Positions 5,574-5,620 of a stretch of 5,620 bases of DNA are shown here, piece by piece. The stretch comes from Spirochaetaceae bacterium (GTDB taxonomy: Bacteria > Spirochaetota > Spirochaetia > Treponematales > Breznakiellaceae): assembly GCA_031267475.1 (NCBI GenBank), contig JAIRZA010000001.1, positions 1-5,620 of the forward strand, written 5' to 3'. A model generated the notes under the pieces. The model was not told the DNA's origin. It saw only the letters and a list, made by a program, of their open reading frames with translations, and made no database searches. The translations under genes and the position numbers were made by a program. Within the stretch, counting starts at the first letter, position 1. Every line of letters begins with the position of its first letter.

Positions 5574-5620
5574 GGTGAATTTTGCCCCGCCGTGTACAAA
5601 CGCCCCCTTCCCCCGCCCAG

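Larger units (their letters stand above)
5528..5620 (-). other. Leader upstream of lon; possible C-terminal tail of an upstream gene
   Basis: The outer 40 or so bases are markedly G-rich on the minus strand, unlike the rest of the window. One frame is open from the edge for 25 codons and ends in TAA at 5541-5543, 13 nt before the lon ATG, with visible end HYQRDFDIL. Such spacing would suit an operon partner. A second frame is open to a TGA nearer lon, and the lon frame itself is also open to the edge, so 93 nt cannot decide which, if any, is coding. Confidence 0.2.

Noticed and set aside
5528..5599. In-frame TTG extending Lon by 24 residues
   Set aside because: The ATG at 5527 has its own purine-rich site and gives the normal family length. 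The extra residues resemble translated leader and not Lon sequence.
1..5620. Search for a CRISPR array, insertion sequence ends, tRNA, attachment site or defence cassette
   Set aside because: No regularly spaced repeats, terminal inverted repeats with target duplications, cloverleaf-like sequence or nuclease/toxin-like genes were seen on either strand. The window looks like ordinary chromosomal sequence.

Overview
The window carries four genes, all on the minus strand, so it reads biologically from right to left: a Lon protease, a YcdX-type PHP metallophosphatase, a large lipoprotein of unknown function, and the first 110 codons of an exported, probably outer-membrane, protein that runs off the left edge. 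Base composition is moderate. A lipobox protein with Ig-like and jelly-roll-like segments sits beside a signal-peptide-I protein with porin-like sequence, and the Lon has spirochaete/mitochondrial-like signatures. Together these suggest a diderm bacterium, most likely a spirochaete of the Treponema group. That assignment rests on gene style, not on a marker gene.

Layout on the minus strand. 5620-5528: a short G-rich leader upstream of lon, possibly holding the tail of an upstream gene. 5527-3164: lon, complete, 787 aa. 3163-3130: a 34-nt gap with a strong hairpin that has the lon stop codon in its loop. 3129-2401: PHP phosphatase with a TTG start and a good Shine-Dalgarno site, probably co-transcribed with lon. 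2400-2327: terminator and lipoprotein promoter, interlocked. 2326-458: lipoprotein, 622 aa. 457-331: weak terminator and strong promoter, again interlocked, then a structured leader. 330-1: start of the exported protein. No gap exceeds 130 bases.

Lon and the phosphatase are housekeeping enzymes: cytosolic protein quality control, and hydrolysis of a small phosphorylated substrate that the sequence does not identify. The lipoprotein and the exported protein each have their own TATAAT promoter and are envelope components. Nothing shows that they act together or with lon.

I see no mobile element, CRISPR array, tRNA, rRNA, toxin-antitoxin pair or defence system, and no convincing undescribed system. 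The points most worth a second look are the lipoprotein's architecture (an Ig-like domain apparently interrupted by a disordered segment of about 100 residues), its apparently leaderless start, the repeated overlap of terminator and promoter, and the mitochondrial-like character of the Lon.
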